DNA of 64,000 nucleotides from Ferruginibacter sp. (GTDB lineage: Bacteria > Bacteroidota > Bacteroidia > Chitinophagales > Chitinophagaceae), in assembly GCA_025350645.1 (NCBI GenBank), contig JANXXM010000164.1, positions 28,175 to 92,174 on the forward strand, read 5' to 3'. The position numbers were made by a program, and so were the translations under genes. A model generated the notes under the pieces. That model did no database searches and was not told the origin of the DNA. It saw only the letters and a list, made by a program, of their open reading frames with translations. Numbering within the stretch: position 1 is the first letter of the stretch; every line of letters begins with the position of its first letter. Positions 8,229 to 18,260 of this stretch are shown piece by piece.

Positions 8229-11200
8229 ATGAAAAAAATTAGACAATTATTGGTGATGTTTTCACTGGTATTGGTGGGTGCAACTTCGTATGCACAGGAA
8301 ACTACCTCGGAAATAAGAGGGAAAATTTCTGATGAAACTAACAAAACGATTGCAAAGGCAACCATTACTGCCATTCATTTACCCACAGGTACAAAATATG
8401 TAACTACCAGCCGGGCAGATGGTGCTTACAATCTTGCAAATCTTCGTATTGGCGGGCCTTACCTTATTACTACTACCTCAGTAGGATATACAGAGCAAAA
8501 ACAAGAAAATATTTTTCTTGCCCTTGGTCAGGAATACAATGGAAATTTTATACTAGTTACAGATACGAAAGCCTTAACAGGCGTTGTTGTTACTGCTACA
8601 AGACAAGATAAAGTTTTTAATAATAACCGCACAGGAAGCCAGGAAGTAATTTCCCGCAACCAAATTGAGCGTTTACCTACTATCAGCAGATCTTTTGGAG
8701 ATTTTACAAAACTTACTCCCTCTGCAAATGGAAACAGCTTTGGTGGTGTAAGTTCTTCATATAATAACCTTACAGTAGATGGTGCAAATTTTAATAATGC
8801 TTTTGGTTTATCTGGAACACTAGGCGGGCAAACCAGTTCTCAGCCTATAAGTATAGATGCCATTGAGCAAATACAGGTAAACATTTCTCCGTACGATGTG
8901 CGCCAGGGAAGTTTTACAGGTGCCGGCATTAACTCTGTAACCCGCAGTGGTACTAATAAATTTAAAGGTTCTGTTTATGGTTTTTCCCGGTCAGAAAATA
9001 CTCAGGGCTATAAAGTAAATGCAGCCCAGGCGGTAAAAACCAACATTGATTACAATCAATACGGGGCTTCTTTTGGTGGTCCGATTATAAAAGATAAAGT
9101 ATTCTTTTTTGGAAGTTACGAGCAAGAAAAAATTGCCTTACCAGGTTCTCCAACATGGAGAGCAGCACAACCAGGCGAAACCGGTGATAACATTGGAATT
9201 TCTCAGGCGAAATCTGCAGATCTGGATGCATTGAAAACATTTTTAATCAGCAAATTTGGCTATGACCCTGGTTCTTACGATAATTATAATTATAGAACTG
9301 AAAGTAAAAAAGCTACAGTTCGCTTTGATTGGAACATTAACAGCAAAAATACTTTTACCATAAAATATAATTATTTACAATCATTAAAAGATCAGCCTGC
9401 AAGCAATAGTGGCGCACAAGGCAGCCGCCAGCCGAGCAATACAGGTATGCCCTTTAGTGGTAATGGTTATACGATCAATAACAACTTTAATATTTTTATT
9501 GCAGAATTAAATACCCGCTTTAATAATAAAGCAAACAACAAATTACAAATTGGTTATACTGCGCTAAGAGATTTTAGAGCCAGCCTTAGCGCAAGTAAAG
9601 ATTTTCCGTTGGTAGATATTTTGAACGGACAAAACCAAACGTATACATCGTTTGGATATGAGCCATTTACTTACAATAATAAACTGAATACAAATATTTT
9701 TCAATTCTCCGATATTTTTACAGTGTATAAAGGTGCGCATGAAATTACAGTGGGAACACAAAATTTTATAAAAAAATTCCAAAACGGTTTTGCACCTAAT
9801 TATAACGGGTATTTCCGTTTTAATACACTGGCAGATTTTTATGCTTCTGCAAACGATCCTTACCTCTCTGCCACACAACCTGGTACACAATTAGCTACGC
9901 AGCGCCGTTTATCTTATTCGTCTACAAAAGATGGCAGCTTTCCTTTTGCAGAAATAGGTGCGGTAGAATTGGGCTTTTTTGCACAGGATAAATTCAGGGT
10001 TAAACCAAATTTTACCGTTACTTATGGTGTACGTATAGATGTGCCAACATTCAACAATAAATTCGCAACAAACGATAGTTTAAAAACCCTCACATTTAGA
10101 AATGGCGAAAAAATTGATGTAGGTTTAAAGCCTCCAACAAAAGCATTGTTTAGCCCACGTGTAGGTTTTAACTGGGATGTGGCCAATGATAAATTAACCC
10201 AGATTAGAGGTGGTGTAGGTGTATTTGCAGGCCCGCCTCCTTTTGTATGGATAAGCAACCAGGCAGGTAACAATGGTGTACAATTTGGTAGTTTTGTAGC
10301 AGGTAATGCGGCTACCGCAAACCAGCCGTTTTCTCCTGATGTAAATGCTTTTCGCCCGGCAGGTGGTTTGCTTTCTACCAGCTATAATATTGCTGTTACC
10401 GATAAGAATTTCAGGTATCCTCAAAATCTAAAAGCCAGCCTTGGTATAGATAGAAAATTACCCCGTAACTGGTCGGTAACTTTAGAAGGTACATACAACA
10501 AAGACATTAATGCTGTATATTTTCAAAACATAGGTTTACCAGCATCTGGTGTTCCATTGGTAGGTACAGATAACAGAATTCGTTACAGCGCTACACAAAT
10601 TTATTCAGGGTCTACTTTATCAAACCCAAATATAAGCGATGCAATACTGATGAAAAATTCCAATAAAGGGTATGGTTATTTTTTAACAACACAGATACAA
10701 AAAACGTACAAAAATTTTAGCGGTAGTGTATCGTATACTTACAGCAAAGCAAAAACAATAAATGATGGTGGCTCTATTGCACAAAGTAACTGGAGAGACA
10801 GGCCGGTAGCGGGAGATCCTAATGCAAATGACCTGGGTTATGGTAACTTTTACCAGCCGCACAGGGTTATAGCTTATGGTACCTATCGTTTTGAATATGC
10901 AAAACATTTTGCAACATCATTGGGTATTACTTTTGAAGCCGCAAATAATGGTGCAGCTTCTTATGTATACAACGGAGATGTAAACGGTGATGGACAAACC
11001 ACCAATGATCTCATGTATATTCCAAGAAGTCAATCAGAAATCCTACTGGTAAAATCCAGCACTACAGATCCAAGATCTGCAGACCAGATATGGACACAAT
11101 TAAATGCATTTATAAACCAGGATGTTTACTTAAGCAAACACAGAGGCGAAGTTGCTGAAAGGAATGCTGCCATCGCTCCTTTTTTTAAGCAGGTAAATTT

Positions 11201-11498
11201 TAATCTTACACAAGATGTTTATTTTGTAACAAAAGATAAAAATAAGCACACGCTAAGGTTTACAATGGATGTAATAAACCTGGGTAATCTTATTAATAAA
11301 CAATGGGGTATTACAAAAACATTTAACAGCACTTCTCCTATAAGATATGTGGGCATAAACAGCGATGGTAAACCAGCGTTTACAGTTCCCTTCCTGGATA
11401 ATGCCAACCAAATTCCTTTAACCACTTCTTACAGAGATAACCTGGGTATTGCAAGCCGCTGGCAAATGCAATTGGGTTTACGCTACCTGTTTAATTAA
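8229..11498 (+). CDS. Oar-like TonB-dependent receptor with carboxypeptidase-regulatory-like domain
   Basis: Outer-membrane beta-barrel receptor of about 1089 residues. The start at 8229 gives a clean signal peptide (KKIRQLLVMFSLVLVGATSYAQ); the in-frame ATG at 8157 would put 24 unrelated residues before it. A carboxypeptidase-regulatory-like beta domain follows (about residues 25-110), then a plug with EVISRNQIERLPT and LTVDGANFNNAFG, then a long barrel ending in an aromatic-rich strand (MQLGLRYLFN). This arrangement matches the Oar/OmpA-related subgroup rather than SusC. The next gene is a lipoprotein 25 bp downstream and may be a partner. Substrate unknown; other Oar-like proteins are linked to surface or protease functions. 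Confidence 0.9.
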   Translation: MKKIRQLLVMFSLVLVGATSYAQETTSEIRGKISDETNKTIAKATITAIHLPTGTKYVTTSRADGAYNLANLRIGGPYLITTTSVGYTEQKQENIFLALGQEYNGNFILVTDTKALTGVVVTATRQDKVFNNNRTGSQEVISRNQIERLPTISRSFGDFTKLTPSANGNSFGGVSSSYNNLTVDGANFNNAFGLSGTLGGQTSSQPISIDAIEQIQVNISPYDVRQGSFTGAGINSVTRSGTNKFKGSVYGFSRSENTQGYKVNAAQAVKTNIDYNQYGASFGGPIIKDKVFFFGSYEQEKIALPGSPTWRAAQPGETGDNIGISQAKSADLDALKTFLISKFGYDPGSYDNYNYRTESKKATVRFDWNINSKNTFTIKYNYLQSLKDQPASNSGAQGSRQPSNTGMPFSGNGYTINNNFNIFIAELNTRFNNKANNKLQIGYTALRDFRASLSASKDFPLVDILNGQNQTYTSFGYEPFTYNNKLNTNIFQFSDIFTVYKGAHEITVGTQNFIKKFQNGFAPNYNGYFRFNTLADFYASANDPYLSATQPGTQLATQRRLSYSSTKDGSFPFAEIGAVELGFFAQDKFRVKPNFTVTYGVRIDVPTFNNKFATNDSLKTLTFRNGEKIDVGLKPPTKALFSPRVGFNWDVANDKLTQIRGGVGVFAGPPPFVWISNQAGNNGVQFGSFVAGNAATANQPFSPDVNAFRPAGGLLSTSYNIAVTDKNFRYPQNLKASLGIDRKLPRNWSVTLEGTYNKDINAVYFQNIGLPASGVPLVGTDNRIRYSATQIYSGSTLSNPNISDAILMKNSNKGYGYFLTTQIQKTYKNFSGSVSYTYSKAKTINDGGSIAQSNWRDRPVAGDPNANDLGYGNFYQPHRVIAYGTYRFEYAKHFATSLGITFEAANNGAASYVYNGDVNGDGQTTNDLMYIPRSQSEILLVKSSTTDPRSADQIWTQLNAFINQDVYLSKHRGEVAERNAAIAPFFKQVNFNLTQDVYFVTKDKNKHTLRFTMDVINLGNLINKQWGITKTFNSTSPIRYVGINSDGKPAFTVPFLDNANQIPLTTSYRDNLGIASRWQMQLGLRYLFN

Positions 11499-11523
11499 TT
11501 AAGAAAAAATTAAAAAATAAATT

Positions 11524-12279
11524 ATGAAATCAATTTTTAAAAATCTTCTTGTAGCAATTACTGTAATTGGGTTTGCAGCAAGCTGTACAAAAGATGAAGT
11601 AATAAATACGGATGCAAATGCAGGTCTTGCAGGTGCCTCTACCTTTACGCTGAGCAACAGATTACTCGCTGGTTTTGTACTGGACTCCACAGCTGCAGGT
11701 GTGCCAGCGGGTGCTTTACCCACAGGTTACAACAACTTTAGAAAGCAATTAACCTACGATACTATTGCTACTGCAAATAAACCAAAAATAGACACAGTAG
11801 GCCAGGTTATTACCATTGCTGTTTTTATAAAAGGGGATGATGCTGCTATTTCAAATAGTTTGAATGGTATCAATTTCAGGTTTTTTGGAACACCTACTTT
11901 ATATCCTTTTGCATCATCTGCAAGTAACTGGGTAAAACTGGCATCCAACCCTCCCCAGTCTTTTATACAAGCTGCCGAAGATTCTATCCGTGGGTTTATA
12001 CCAAAAGCAACAGATGTATTAGCAACAGTAGCTTCACCGGCAATTGCCGCAGGCAGTACGCCAACTTTTACCATTACAAAAGTAGCTGCGGAAAATATAA
12101 ACGGTGTATCATACAGTACTTACGTGATACTATTAACCTACAGCATTCCACCAGCATTTGCAGGTAAATTAATATCCGTAAATTTTTGTACAAGAACATC
12201 TTTATCTGGGGCTTCACCAAGTAATTTTAGAAATGATCTTGGAAATGTAAACTGGAATTATGCTTTTAGAGTAAAATAA
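11524..12279 (+). CDS. hypothetical lipoprotein downstream of the TonB receptor
   Basis: A 251-residue protein with a lipoprotein signal peptide: a hydrophobic stretch and a lipobox ending FAASC, with the cysteine near residue 20, followed by KDE. The mature part is rich in Ala, Thr and Ser and predicted to be mostly beta. I recognise no catalytic motif. It starts 25 bp after the Oar-like receptor and is followed by a terminator, so the two form a short transcription unit. A surface or periplasmic partner of the receptor is the natural inference. I cannot name a family. Confidence 0.8.
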   Translation: MKSIFKNLLVAITVIGFAASCTKDEVINTDANAGLAGASTFTLSNRLLAGFVLDSTAAGVPAGALPTGYNNFRKQLTYDTIATANKPKIDTVGQVITIAVFIKGDDAAISNSLNGINFRFFGTPTLYPFASSASNWVKLASNPPQSFIQAAEDSIRGFIPKATDVLATVASPAIAAGSTPTFTITKVAAENINGVSYSTYVILLTYSIPPAFAGKLISVNFCTRTSLSGASPSNFRNDLGNVNWNYAFRVK

Positions 12280-12296
12280 ATTTTAACCACATTATT

Positions 12297-12332
12297 TAAA
12301 AGCCGCTATACACTTTTGTATGGCGGTTTTTA
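12297..12332 (+). terminator. Rho-independent terminator after the receptor-lipoprotein unit
   Basis: Arms AAAAGCCGCTATAC and GTATGGCGGTTTTT pair with G-T wobbles around a short loop and end in a T-run, 18 bp after the lipoprotein stop. The A-rich 5' arm would allow function on both strands. Confidence 0.8.
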
Positions 12333-12458
12333 TTTTATACATTAGCAATATATGGCAGCAATGTTGCACTGCTACCGATATATCTTACCATTTTTTTTGA
12401 TTAAATTGCTTAGATCTTAAAAATAGTATTTCATGTAAAATTGTATACTTCGTTTAGC

Positions 12459-15305
12459 ATGCTTAAAAAAAAATTACTACTCTTGTTTTTATGGATAGCT
12501 GCCCTGAATGCCCGTACACAAACGGTAGATTTTTCGTTTATCACAAACAGTGGTTTATTCTGTAGCCCGCAGCGTGTAATTTTTACCCAAAACTGTAGTA
12601 ACAATCCCGGTGGCTTTATCTGGAATTTTGGCAATGGCAGCAGCAGCGTGCACGGCACAGATTCTACTATATATTTAAATGCAGGCACTTACAATGTAAC
12701 ATTAACGGGGCTTTACGCAGATAGTGCCATTGTAAAAACAAAAACCATCACCATAAATCCTACACCTGCCATTGCTATAACTACAAATACAGATAGTCTT
12801 TGCCAGCCGGGTACTATAAATTTTACAGCAACAGGCAGCAGTTCTGTTAGCAGCTATGAATGGAATTTTGGCGATGGAGGCCCCGTGGAAATTAGCAGCA
12901 ACAACAGCATCAGCCATAATTTTTCTACTTACCAAAATTATACTGTTATTGTAAAAGGCATTACCGTTTTTGGATGCTATGCTCAAAATGTGCGTGTGGT
13001 AAAAGTAGAAAAATTCAATATTTCCGGTACCCGCAGTCCATCGTTTGGCTGTATACCACAAACGGTTTCTTATAATGTAATTAGCCATATAGCTTCGCCG
13101 GATATTGCACAAAATTATTCCTGGAATTTTGGCGATGGGAGCCCGGCACTACAAGGTACAAACGCCATACAAACTCATTTATATAATGTAACAGATACTG
13201 CTGTTGCCTCTGTAATAGTTACGAGCACTACAGGTTGTACTTCCACCTATACTTTTTTACCTGTGGCGTTTGGAATACCGCCAACCAATACACATTTGCA
13301 AACGCTTAGTGGCAGAGATACTTTTTGCGGAAACGAAGTTATACTTATAAAAGGTACAGCAGTTAACGCAAATTTTTATAATTTTAATTTTGGCGTAGGC
13401 AATTTTTCAAACCAACCAGATTCCTTTACCAGCACACGTTATAGAGATACCGGCTGGAAGATGATAGTAGTAACGCCTTTTTTTAATGGCTGTGCAGGGC
13501 CAAAGGATACCATTAGTGTTTATATAAAGGGAGTGATAGCAAAGTTTGATTTTGGTAATACCTGCGCACAAAAAAATGATTACCTCTTTCAGAATATTTC
13601 TACCGGCATTATTACCGATTTTCTATGGCAGTTTTCTGATGATGCCTCTATAAAAGATTCTGTGCATACAAACGTTAACCATGTTTTTCCGGTAAGCGGT
13701 ACATACGTTGTTACATTAATTGTGCGGGATAGTGTAACAACCTGTGCAGATACTTTGCTTTACCCAATATATACTGCACAACCTGCTTTTGCCAGCAATA
13801 CATTTCTTGTATGTAAGGATAGTGTGGCTCATTACAAGGTAAGCAACACGTATTCGCCTCAAAGCCCTGCCCGCTATACCTTTCATGTAAACGGAGATAT
13901 TGTTTATAACGCAGCCGATTCTATTTTAAACTATACTTCCGCAGCTTACGGTACTTTTTTCGATTATGTAGTTATTACCGATAATATTGCTCAAACATGC
14001 GATGATACTTTATACCTGCCCGTTGCTACCCGTGTAGCCGGGCCGCTTACAAACTTTACAGCCCCTGCAAGGCTTTGCAGAAATGAACGGGTAATATTTA
14101 CAAACCTTACCCAGCCTTATTTTGCAGCAGACAGTATTAACACCTGGCATTGGGATTTTTGGGATGGCACTACAGATAATTTAAAAAATACGCCGCCACA
14201 TTTATACAGCAGCCCCGGCACTTTTGTAATAACGCTTACTGCAACAGATATTAATGGCTGCGCACAAAAAAAGCAGCAAAATATTTTGCTGGATCCTGCG
14301 CCAGAAATAACGGTGTACCCCCGCATAGATACTATTTGCCAGGGCAGGGATACTGCCGTGCTTACCGCCTATTCTATTGATCCTTTTATATGGAGCCCCA
14401 ATGTAAATATTAGCTGTAACAACTGCGATACCATTACTGCCTATCCAAATATTAGTACCACTTACATTGCCAAAGCCACCAACATTAGTGGCTGCAATGC
14501 TGTAGATTCATCAGTGCTTAAAGTTTTTGCACCATTAAATATTACACTATCCCAAAGTGCTTTTGAAGTGTGCCCAAAAACACCGGTAAGTTTTAATACT
14601 AATGTAAATGGCATTACGATATGGGAGCCAAATATATACCTGGATAATGCCAGCATCGCAAACCCCACGGCTATTGCAGATAGCAATGTTACTTACCGTA
14701 TAATTGTAAAAGACAGTGCCGGTTGCTTTGCAGATACTGCATCGGCAAGCATTAAAGTATTTCCCCCGCCAGTAGTAAATGCCGAGCCAAACAGGAGATA
14801 TGCTTACGGTACAAACTTTATATTGCAGCCGCAATACAGCAATAATATTACTTTTTATCTATGGGCACCCGCCGGCGACCTGGATTGTATAAACTGCCCA
14901 AACCCCACCGGTATTGTACAACATGCCATAAATTATATAATTAATGTAGTGAGTAATAAAGGTTGCAAAGCAAAAGATAGTATTGCCATTTCATTTACGT
15001 GTGCAAACAGTAATATTTATATGCCTTCTGCATTTACGCCTGGCAATGCTGGCCCTAATAATTATTTTTACCCCATAACAAGAGGGTTTAAAACGATAAA
15101 AACATTTATCATTTACAATCGTTATGGCAACAAGGTTTTTGAACGGCAGAACTTTTCGCCAAACGTGGAAACTCTTGGCTGGAACGGTTTTACAGGTACA
15201 GATAATCGTGGCGATAATACGCAGGCTTATGTTTGGTACTTAGAGGCCATTTGCGAACAGGGAGAAAACTTTACAACCAAGGGAACAGTGGTGCTGGTGA
15301 AGTAA
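12459..15305 (+). CDS. PKD-repeat surface protein with T9SS type B C-terminal domain (copy 1)
   Basis: Secreted protein of about 948 residues. The ATG at 12459 opens directly into a signal peptide (LKKKLLLLFLWIAALNART); the ATG at 12441 adds six extra residues. At least five PKD-like repeats carry the W-x-F-G-D/N-G core (FIWNFGNG, SYEWNFGDG, NYSWNFGDG, FLWQFSDD, WHWDFWDG). The C-terminus (YMPSAFTPG, then YNRYGNKVFERQNF and YVWYLEA) is the gliding-motility-associated/type B sorting domain used by the type IX secretion system. A paralogue with the same architecture starts at 19707. Likely a surface adhesin-like protein; ligand unknown. Confidence 0.9.
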   Translation: MLKKKLLLLFLWIAALNARTQTVDFSFITNSGLFCSPQRVIFTQNCSNNPGGFIWNFGNGSSSVHGTDSTIYLNAGTYNVTLTGLYADSAIVKTKTITINPTPAIAITTNTDSLCQPGTINFTATGSSSVSSYEWNFGDGGPVEISSNNSISHNFSTYQNYTVIVKGITVFGCYAQNVRVVKVEKFNISGTRSPSFGCIPQTVSYNVISHIASPDIAQNYSWNFGDGSPALQGTNAIQTHLYNVTDTAVASVIVTSTTGCTSTYTFLPVAFGIPPTNTHLQTLSGRDTFCGNEVILIKGTAVNANFYNFNFGVGNFSNQPDSFTSTRYRDTGWKMIVVTPFFNGCAGPKDTISVYIKGVIAKFDFGNTCAQKNDYLFQNISTGIITDFLWQFSDDASIKDSVHTNVNHVFPVSGTYVVTLIVRDSVTTCADTLLYPIYTAQPAFASNTFLVCKDSVAHYKVSNTYSPQSPARYTFHVNGDIVYNAADSILNYTSAAYGTFFDYVVITDNIAQTCDDTLYLPVATRVAGPLTNFTAPARLCRNERVIFTNLTQPYFAADSINTWHWDFWDGTTDNLKNTPPHLYSSPGTFVITLTATDINGCAQKKQQNILLDPAPEITVYPRIDTICQGRDTAVLTAYSIDPFIWSPNVNISCNNCDTITAYPNISTTYIAKATNISGCNAVDSSVLKVFAPLNITLSQSAFEVCPKTPVSFNTNVNGITIWEPNIYLDNASIANPTAIADSNVTYRIIVKDSAGCFADTASASIKVFPPPVVNAEPNRRYAYGTNFILQPQYSNNITFYLWAPAGDLDCINCPNPTGIVQHAINYIINVVSNKGCKAKDSIAISFTCANSNIYMPSAFTPGNAGPNNYFYPITRGFKTIKTFIIYNRYGNKVFERQNFSPNVETLGWNGFTGTDNRGDNTQAYVWYLEAICEQGENFTTKGTVVLVK

Positions 15306-15377
15306 AATTTATATGCTTAGTTATTGTTGAGAGACGCGGAACAGGGTGTGGGATTTTGCTTATGTGTTGGCACAAGG

Positions 15378-15438
15378 CAGGCTCTTTTGCAAGGTTGGCT
15401 TTTGTGTATCGGCTTTGTGTTCCTTGCAAATGTGCCTG
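15378..15438. repeat. imperfect inverted repeat between copy 1 and the restriction island
   Basis: Arms at 15378-15394 (CAGGCTCTTTTGCAAGG) and 15422-15438 (CCTTGCAAATGTGCCTG) match at 14 of 17 positions around a 27-bp loop. The segment is noticeably G/T-rich compared with its surroundings. It lies between two convergent genes and could be a structured 3' end or the scar of an element boundary. It lacks a terminal T-tract. Confidence 0.5.
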
Positions 15439-15452
15439 ACTTGTTGCGTTGG

Positions 15453-16999
15453 TTAAGTAAGTAGTATCCTTTCTATTTCCTCACTTGCGGTCTTCAACAG
15501 TTCTTTTGTTTTGTCTTTTAGTTGCTGTGCTTGTTGTCGTATGTCTGTTATGTGATTTGCTATTTCTTTTTGTTTGTCAAACGGTGGAATTGGAATTTTG
15601 AAATGTGATACATCGTCTGGTGATAAATGTCCATTTGTTGCACCCGTAATGTTTCTTTTAATTTCTGTTTGCATTAAATTACTTCTTAAAAAATAAAAAA
15701 CAAAAGCATTGTCTACTAATGAATTAGTTTGAAACTTTACTATGTCACCACCTAAGTAATATTCTCCATCATAATTCCAATAAGCAATTTTTCCAATTGT
15801 TGCACCTGTTATAACAACTAATACATCATCAAGGTTTAATTTTTGTTCTTCACTAAAAATGTTTTTCGCAGTGAGTAAATCGTCAAGTGCAATAGTGCCA
15901 TCAGTATTAATTGAATTAATTTGAACAACTGATATTTCGCCTTCCTTTTCATCTTGTTTTGGCAAACTTCCTTTAATTAGATTACCCGAAATAATTTCAC
16001 GAAGTGGCATAACTGGATATTTGCCATTTGAAATTGCATTAAGATTGTTTTTAAATTTTTCTTGATGGAAAAATGGGTCAAATCTTTTTGCTGTTATTTC
16101 ATTTAGCAAAGAAATAAAAATCTTTTTTCGCTGTAGTAATTTATTTTTTTCATCTAATATGTATTTTTCTTTTGCAAACCGATGATTACCGTATTTTTCT
16201 TCGGGTTTGCTAACTATATTTTTGAGATCATCATCTTGTAAATAGTAGGTTTCTTTTGGCAAAATAATTCCCAACTCATTCAACAAATAATCATCAATGC
16301 TTGAAAGTAGTTTTTCTGCTTCTGCGTCGTTTTTTTGTTTTTTAGAAATAAAATCAAAATAAATATCAATTACCTTTTCTTGTGTTTTTTTATCGGGAAG
16401 TGGAATTTCTAAACTTCTATATTCTTCTGCATTTATATTTGGCTGACCTGTTGTTCGCTGTATGGCTTTCGTCCACTTTTTATAAAATTCTGTCTGAGTA
16501 TACGCAAATATGTATTGAGGAATAACTTTTGCTTCATCAATTTTAAATCTAATCATGTAACCTGCAAAAAACATTCGTAAGCCATTTTTTTATATAGATA
16601 TGACTTGCCAACTGTATTGCCACTTCTTGCAAGTAATAAATCGTTTTCTTGTAAAAAGTATTTTTCTTCAATATTTTCTGCTGTTTTACCTAACACGTTT
16701 TCTAACTCACCGAATTCATTAATGTCTGTTATTCTAATGTATCTTGGTTCTGTATTCGTTTCTCGGCTAATGCCTATTTCATTTGCACCATATTGTGGAT
16801 TTTCTATCAGCAAATGTTTTAACTCTACTTTTTTGTATTTAAAACCTTGAATGGACTGTAAATAGACGTACCAAGACGGATCCCACCGTTTCTCTAATTC
16901 GCTTTTTTGCAAAATGTACATTCTATTTGTCAGAACAGGATTTTTAAGATTATACGATATACAAGATTTTTCTTTTGATGTATTATTTTTCATTGTCAT
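15453..16999 (-). pseudogene. hsdS: type I restriction specificity subunit, frameshifted
   Basis: Two overlapping minus-strand frames together make one HsdS. The N-terminal part (16999-16553) ends in ARSGNTVGKSYLYKKMAYEC and then goes out of frame. The C-terminal part (16574-15453, 373 residues) resumes at FFAGYMIRFK. The break lies in a six-base A-tract at 16566-16571 (T-tract on the coding strand); one extra base would restore a continuous protein. Both target-recognition halves are otherwise intact, the second ending in a long helix typical of HsdS. It is either a recent pseudogene, a phase-variable state or a sequencing error. The methyltransferase gene is truncated and no hsdR is present. 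Confidence 0.85.
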
Positions 17000-17434
17000 C
17001 TATTTTATATCTTTTAAATCTTTAAATCCTGTAATCGTGTTCAGCCTTTTTACTAATTTTTTATTGTACACACGATTAAATTCTAAACTTAACCCACCAA
17101 AATTAATCAGCAAACCATCTGCAATATTGTAAGCTTCGCAATAATTTATTGCTTGTGCTTTATGAACCGCTTCCAATTTTTCAAGTGCTTTTAGTTCTAA
17201 CATTACTTTGTCTTCCACAAAAAAATCAACTCTTCTTGTACCAATATCTATCCCTTCATAAAAAATGGGCATTTCCATTTCTCTCACAAAACTTAAACCT
17301 TGCTTTTGCATTTCTATAGCTAAAGCCCGTTGGTAAATTACTTCCTGAAAACCATTACCAAGTGTATTATGGACTTTCATTGCACAACCTATTATTTTAT
17401 GGGTCAGCTTATCTATTTCTATCTTGTCAATCAT
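17000..17434 (-). CDS. GxxExxY protein
   Basis: A 144-residue protein of the GxxExxY family. The name-giving motif is GFQEVIY at residues 28-34, preceded by VHNTLG. The downstream RRVDFFVEDKVMLELKALEKL stretch resembles the PD-(D/E)xK nuclease-like core (D...ExK) noted for this family. Function is not established; members often sit in restriction or mobile loci. It overlaps the end of the BRO-type gene by 8 bp and abuts hsdS, so it belongs to the same operon. Unlike hsdS and hsdM it is intact. Confidence 0.85.
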   Translation of the reverse strand: MIDKIEIDKLTHKIIGCAMKVHNTLGNGFQEVIYQRALAIEMQKQGLSFVREMEMPIFYEGIDIGTRRVDFFVEDKVMLELKALEKLEAVHKAQAINYCEAYNIADGLLINFGGLSLEFNRVYNKKLVKRLNTITGFKDLKDIK

Positions 17435-18260
17435 ATAATTTTTTAATCGTGTTCAGACTTTTTTTTGCATTTTGTGCTGTTACTACTTTTTTGCCTGTTT
17501 TTGCTTCTAATTCTTTCAATGCTACTTTGGCTACATTACCACCTTGCGCAGCAACTTTTTTGCTGGCTTCAAAATCTTTGGGGTTTACAGCCTGCGAAAT
17601 ATCTTTGGTAGATGCTTCGGCAAGCATATTTAATATGAGTTCGGTATTGGTCATATTATCCCGTAGGTTTTCTTTCTTTAACCCTTTTAATATTTTATAT
17701 TCTTTGGTGGTTTTGCCTGCCCAGGCTTTGGTAATAATATCGGTAAGGGTGGCAAATTGTTGCCCTTCTTTTAAACCTCTTTTTTTCCATTCATCGGTTA
17801 GTTCTTTGCGTATTTCAATACTTTTTAGGCGTTGGTTTATCCAATTTTCGGAATAGCCTAGTTGTTGGTATTCGTACAAAGCCCTGTCTATGGTAAGTTC
17901 TGGATCTTGCATTTCGTCTAATCTTTCGGCTGCAATTTTGGCCAACCAAAGTTTAAAAGGTTCTGCCTTTGGGCTTGGTATAGATTGAATAAGGCGAAAA
18001 AGTTGCTCGGTATCGGCAACATCAGTTAAATATAATTTACCATCTGCGGATGGCATTTTCAGTTGTCCCAATTTGTGGGACAACTCACTTCCCTCGGTGT
18101 GTAGCTTTGTTTTTAAGGCATTCCAATACTTTCTAGGTCTTGGGCTACCTGTTAAAATTTCAATTACATCAATAATTGATAAATACCATTTTTCCTGGTC
18201 TTCATCCCAAATAGTTCTTACTTTTTTATCTTCAAATAATTTTATATCGTTATTTTTCAT
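17427..18260 (-). CDS. BRO-type (Bro-N) protein within the restriction locus
   Basis: A 277-residue protein with an N-terminal Bro-N-like domain (KVRTIWDEDQEKWYLSIIDV, then a YLTDVADTEQLFRLIQSIPS segment). A helical C-terminal half contains a stretch predicted to bind DNA and a basic, Ala/Lys-rich tail. Bro-N proteins are known from phage antirepressors and from Bacteroidota type I R-M operons; here the second context applies. Its ATG overlaps the 3' end of the hsdM remnant by about 11 bp. It is intact although the genes around it are broken. Its role, perhaps regulation of the R-M genes, is inference. Confidence 0.8.
   Translation of the reverse strand: MKNNDIKLFEDKKVRTIWDEDQEKWYLSIIDVIEILTGSPRPRKYWNALKTKLHTEGSELSHKLGQLKMPSADGKLYLTDVADTEQLFRLIQSIPSPKAEPFKLWLAKIAAERLDEMQDPELTIDRALYEYQQLGYSENWINQRLKSIEIRKELTDEWKKRGLKEGQQFATLTDIITKAWAGKTTKEYKILKGLKKENLRDNMTNTELILNMLAEASTKDISQAVNPKDFEASKKVAAQGGNVAKVALKELEAKTGKKVVTAQNAKKSLNTIKKLYD

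Noticed and set aside
15233..15439. A 68-codon frame across the end of T9SS copy 1
   Set aside because: It overlaps the sorting domain in another frame, has no recognisable content and runs through the inverted repeat.
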